Positions 5,234 to 5,997 of a DNA stretch of 5,997 bases are shown one piece after another; within the stretch, counting starts at the first letter, position 1, and each line of letters starts with the position of its first letter. Both the position numbers and the translations under genes were made by a program. This stretch comes from JBBKWG01 sp037968835. GTDB taxonomy: Bacteria > Pseudomonadota > Alphaproteobacteria > Rhodobacterales > Rhodobacteraceae. The stretch spans positions 1-5,997 of the forward strand of contig JBBKWG010000085.1 of the NCBI GenBank assembly GCA_037968835.1, in the 5' to 3' direction. The notes beneath the pieces are model-generated. The model ran no database searches. It worked only from the letters and a program-made list of their open reading frames with translations, and was not told the DNA's origin.

Positions 5234-5997
5234 ATGGACGATCTGAGGCAGAAATATCTCGACGCCATCGCCAGCGCCGGCGACGAAACCGCGCTTGAAG
5301 ATCTGCGCGTCGCCGCCGTCGGCAAGAAGGGCGAGGTCTCGCTGAAAATGCGCGAACTTGGCCGCATGTCGCCCGAGGAACGTCAGGTCGCCGGTCCCGC
5401 CCTCAACGCCCTGAAGGACGAGATCACCTCGGCCCTCGCCGCCAAGAAGTCGGCGCTGGGCGACAGCGCGCTGAACGAACGGCTCCAGGCTGAATGGCTC
5501 GATGTGACGCTGCCGGGCCGCCCCCGTCGCCAGGGCACCGTGCATCCCGTCAGCCAGGTCACCGAGGAAGTGACGGCGATCCTTGCCGACATGGGCTTCG
5601 CGGTCGCCGAAGGGCCGCAGATCGAAACCGACTGGTATAATTTCGATGCGCTGAACATCCCCGACCATCACCCCGCGCGCGGCGAGATGGACACCTTCTA
5701 CATGCACCGCGCAACCGGCGACGACCGCCCGCCGCATGTGCTCAGGACCCACACCAGCCCGGTCCAGATCCGCTCGATGCTGGAACACGGCGCGCCGCTC
5801 CGCATCATCTGTCCGGGCCGCGTCTATCGCGCCGATTACGACCAGACCCACACCCCGATGTTCCACCAGGTCGAGGGGCTGGCGATTGATCGCAATATCT
5901 CGATGGCGAACCTGAAATGGGTGCTGGAGGAATTCTTCTCCGCCTTCTTCGGCACCGCCGTCAAAACCCGCTTCCGCGCCTCGCACTTCCCGTTCAC
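5234..5997 (+). CDS. pheS: Phenylalanyl-tRNA synthetase alpha subunit, 3' truncated by window edge
   Basis: The frame is open from the ATG at 5234 to the window end (254 complete codons; the family is about 340-360 residues). It encodes the catalytic alpha subunit of the alpha2-beta2 synthetase that charges tRNA-Phe with phenylalanine. Residues 1-85 form the charged, helical N-terminal coiled-coil arm that contacts tRNA. The class II core begins near 98 (RRQGTVHPVSQVTEEV). It includes GFAVAEGPQIETDWYNFDAL (121-140), NIPDHHPAR (141-149), DTFYM (153-157), LRTHTSPVQIR (170-180), and motif 2, GRVYRADYDQTHTPMFHQVE (195-214). Motif 3 would lie beyond the window. AGGGGG just upstream (about 5223-5228) serves as ribosome binding site. 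pheT is expected downstream but is not in view. The gap to rplT carries a strong terminator, so pheS probably has its own promoter, which I could not place convincingly. Confidence 0.96.
   Translation, partial: MDDLRQKYLDAIASAGDETALEDLRVAAVGKKGEVSLKMRELGRMSPEERQVAGPALNALKDEITSALAAKKSALGDSALNERLQAEWLDVTLPGRPRRQGTVHPVSQVTEEVTAILADMGFAVAEGPQIETDWYNFDALNIPDHHPARGEMDTFYMHRATGDDRPPHVLRTHTSPVQIRSMLEHGAPLRIICPGRVYRADYDQTHTPMFHQVEGLAIDRNISMANLKWVLEEFFSAFFGTAVKTRFRASHFPF

Noticed and set aside
5141..5986. A 281-codon minus-strand open frame opposite pheS
   Set aside because: The plus strand encodes pheS with class II synthetase motifs. The minus frame crosses the rplT terminator hairpin and has no motif of its own.
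1..5997. A novel defence, mobile or biosynthetic system
   Set aside because: Both strands were read. Apart from two small proteins of unknown function, every gene is an ordinary metabolic or translation gene in an uninterrupted chromosomal layout, with no repeats, integrases or foreign base composition.

Overview
The window reads as a GC-rich alphaproteobacterial chromosome segment, most likely Rhodobacterales/Rhodobacteraceae. The clues are the ribosomal protein L20 sequence, the pyk - small membrane protein - rpmI - rplT - pheS order, and a DUF1244/N-formylglutamate amidohydrolase pair next to pyruvate kinase. The taxonomic placement is from memory of related proteins and was not tested by a search. 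No mobile element, CRISPR array, tRNA, rRNA, integrase or phage gene is visible. Gene density is very high, and no stretch over 300 bases lacks a gene.

Layout. Positions 1-573 (+) hold the C-terminal two thirds of an enolase-superfamily dipeptide epimerase that begins outside the window. It is followed 64 bases later by a complete class IV (D-amino acid type) aminotransferase (638-1498, +). Together the two look like a small module for metabolising D-amino acids or cell-wall peptides. The aminotransferase converges, across only 25 bases, with a minus-strand pair: an N-formylglutamate amidohydrolase family protein (1841-2602) followed 11 bases later by a DUF1244 protein with a CxxC motif (1524-1829). 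A divergent promoter region of about 100 bases (2603-2706) separates that pair from pyruvate kinase (2707-4152, +). Downstream lie an unrecognised 74-residue two-helix membrane protein (4195-4419), a 123-base leader with a good hairpin, then rpmI (L35, 4543-4743) and rplT (L20, 4757-5119). A strong intrinsic terminator follows (about 5145-5185), then the first 254 codons of pheS (5234 to the window end).

How the genes work together. The right half is core machinery: the last ATP-yielding step of glycolysis, two large-subunit ribosomal proteins and phenylalanyl-tRNA synthetase alpha. The left half is peripheral amino-acid and peptide metabolism. Nothing here is convincingly a new system. The most worthwhile leads are the unknown two-helix protein between pyk and rpmI, the rpmI leader hairpin in a cluster where infC is not adjacent, the aminotransferase's apparently non-canonical carboxylate-binding loop, and the unexplained pairing of DUF1244 with an amidohydrolase outside any hut context.
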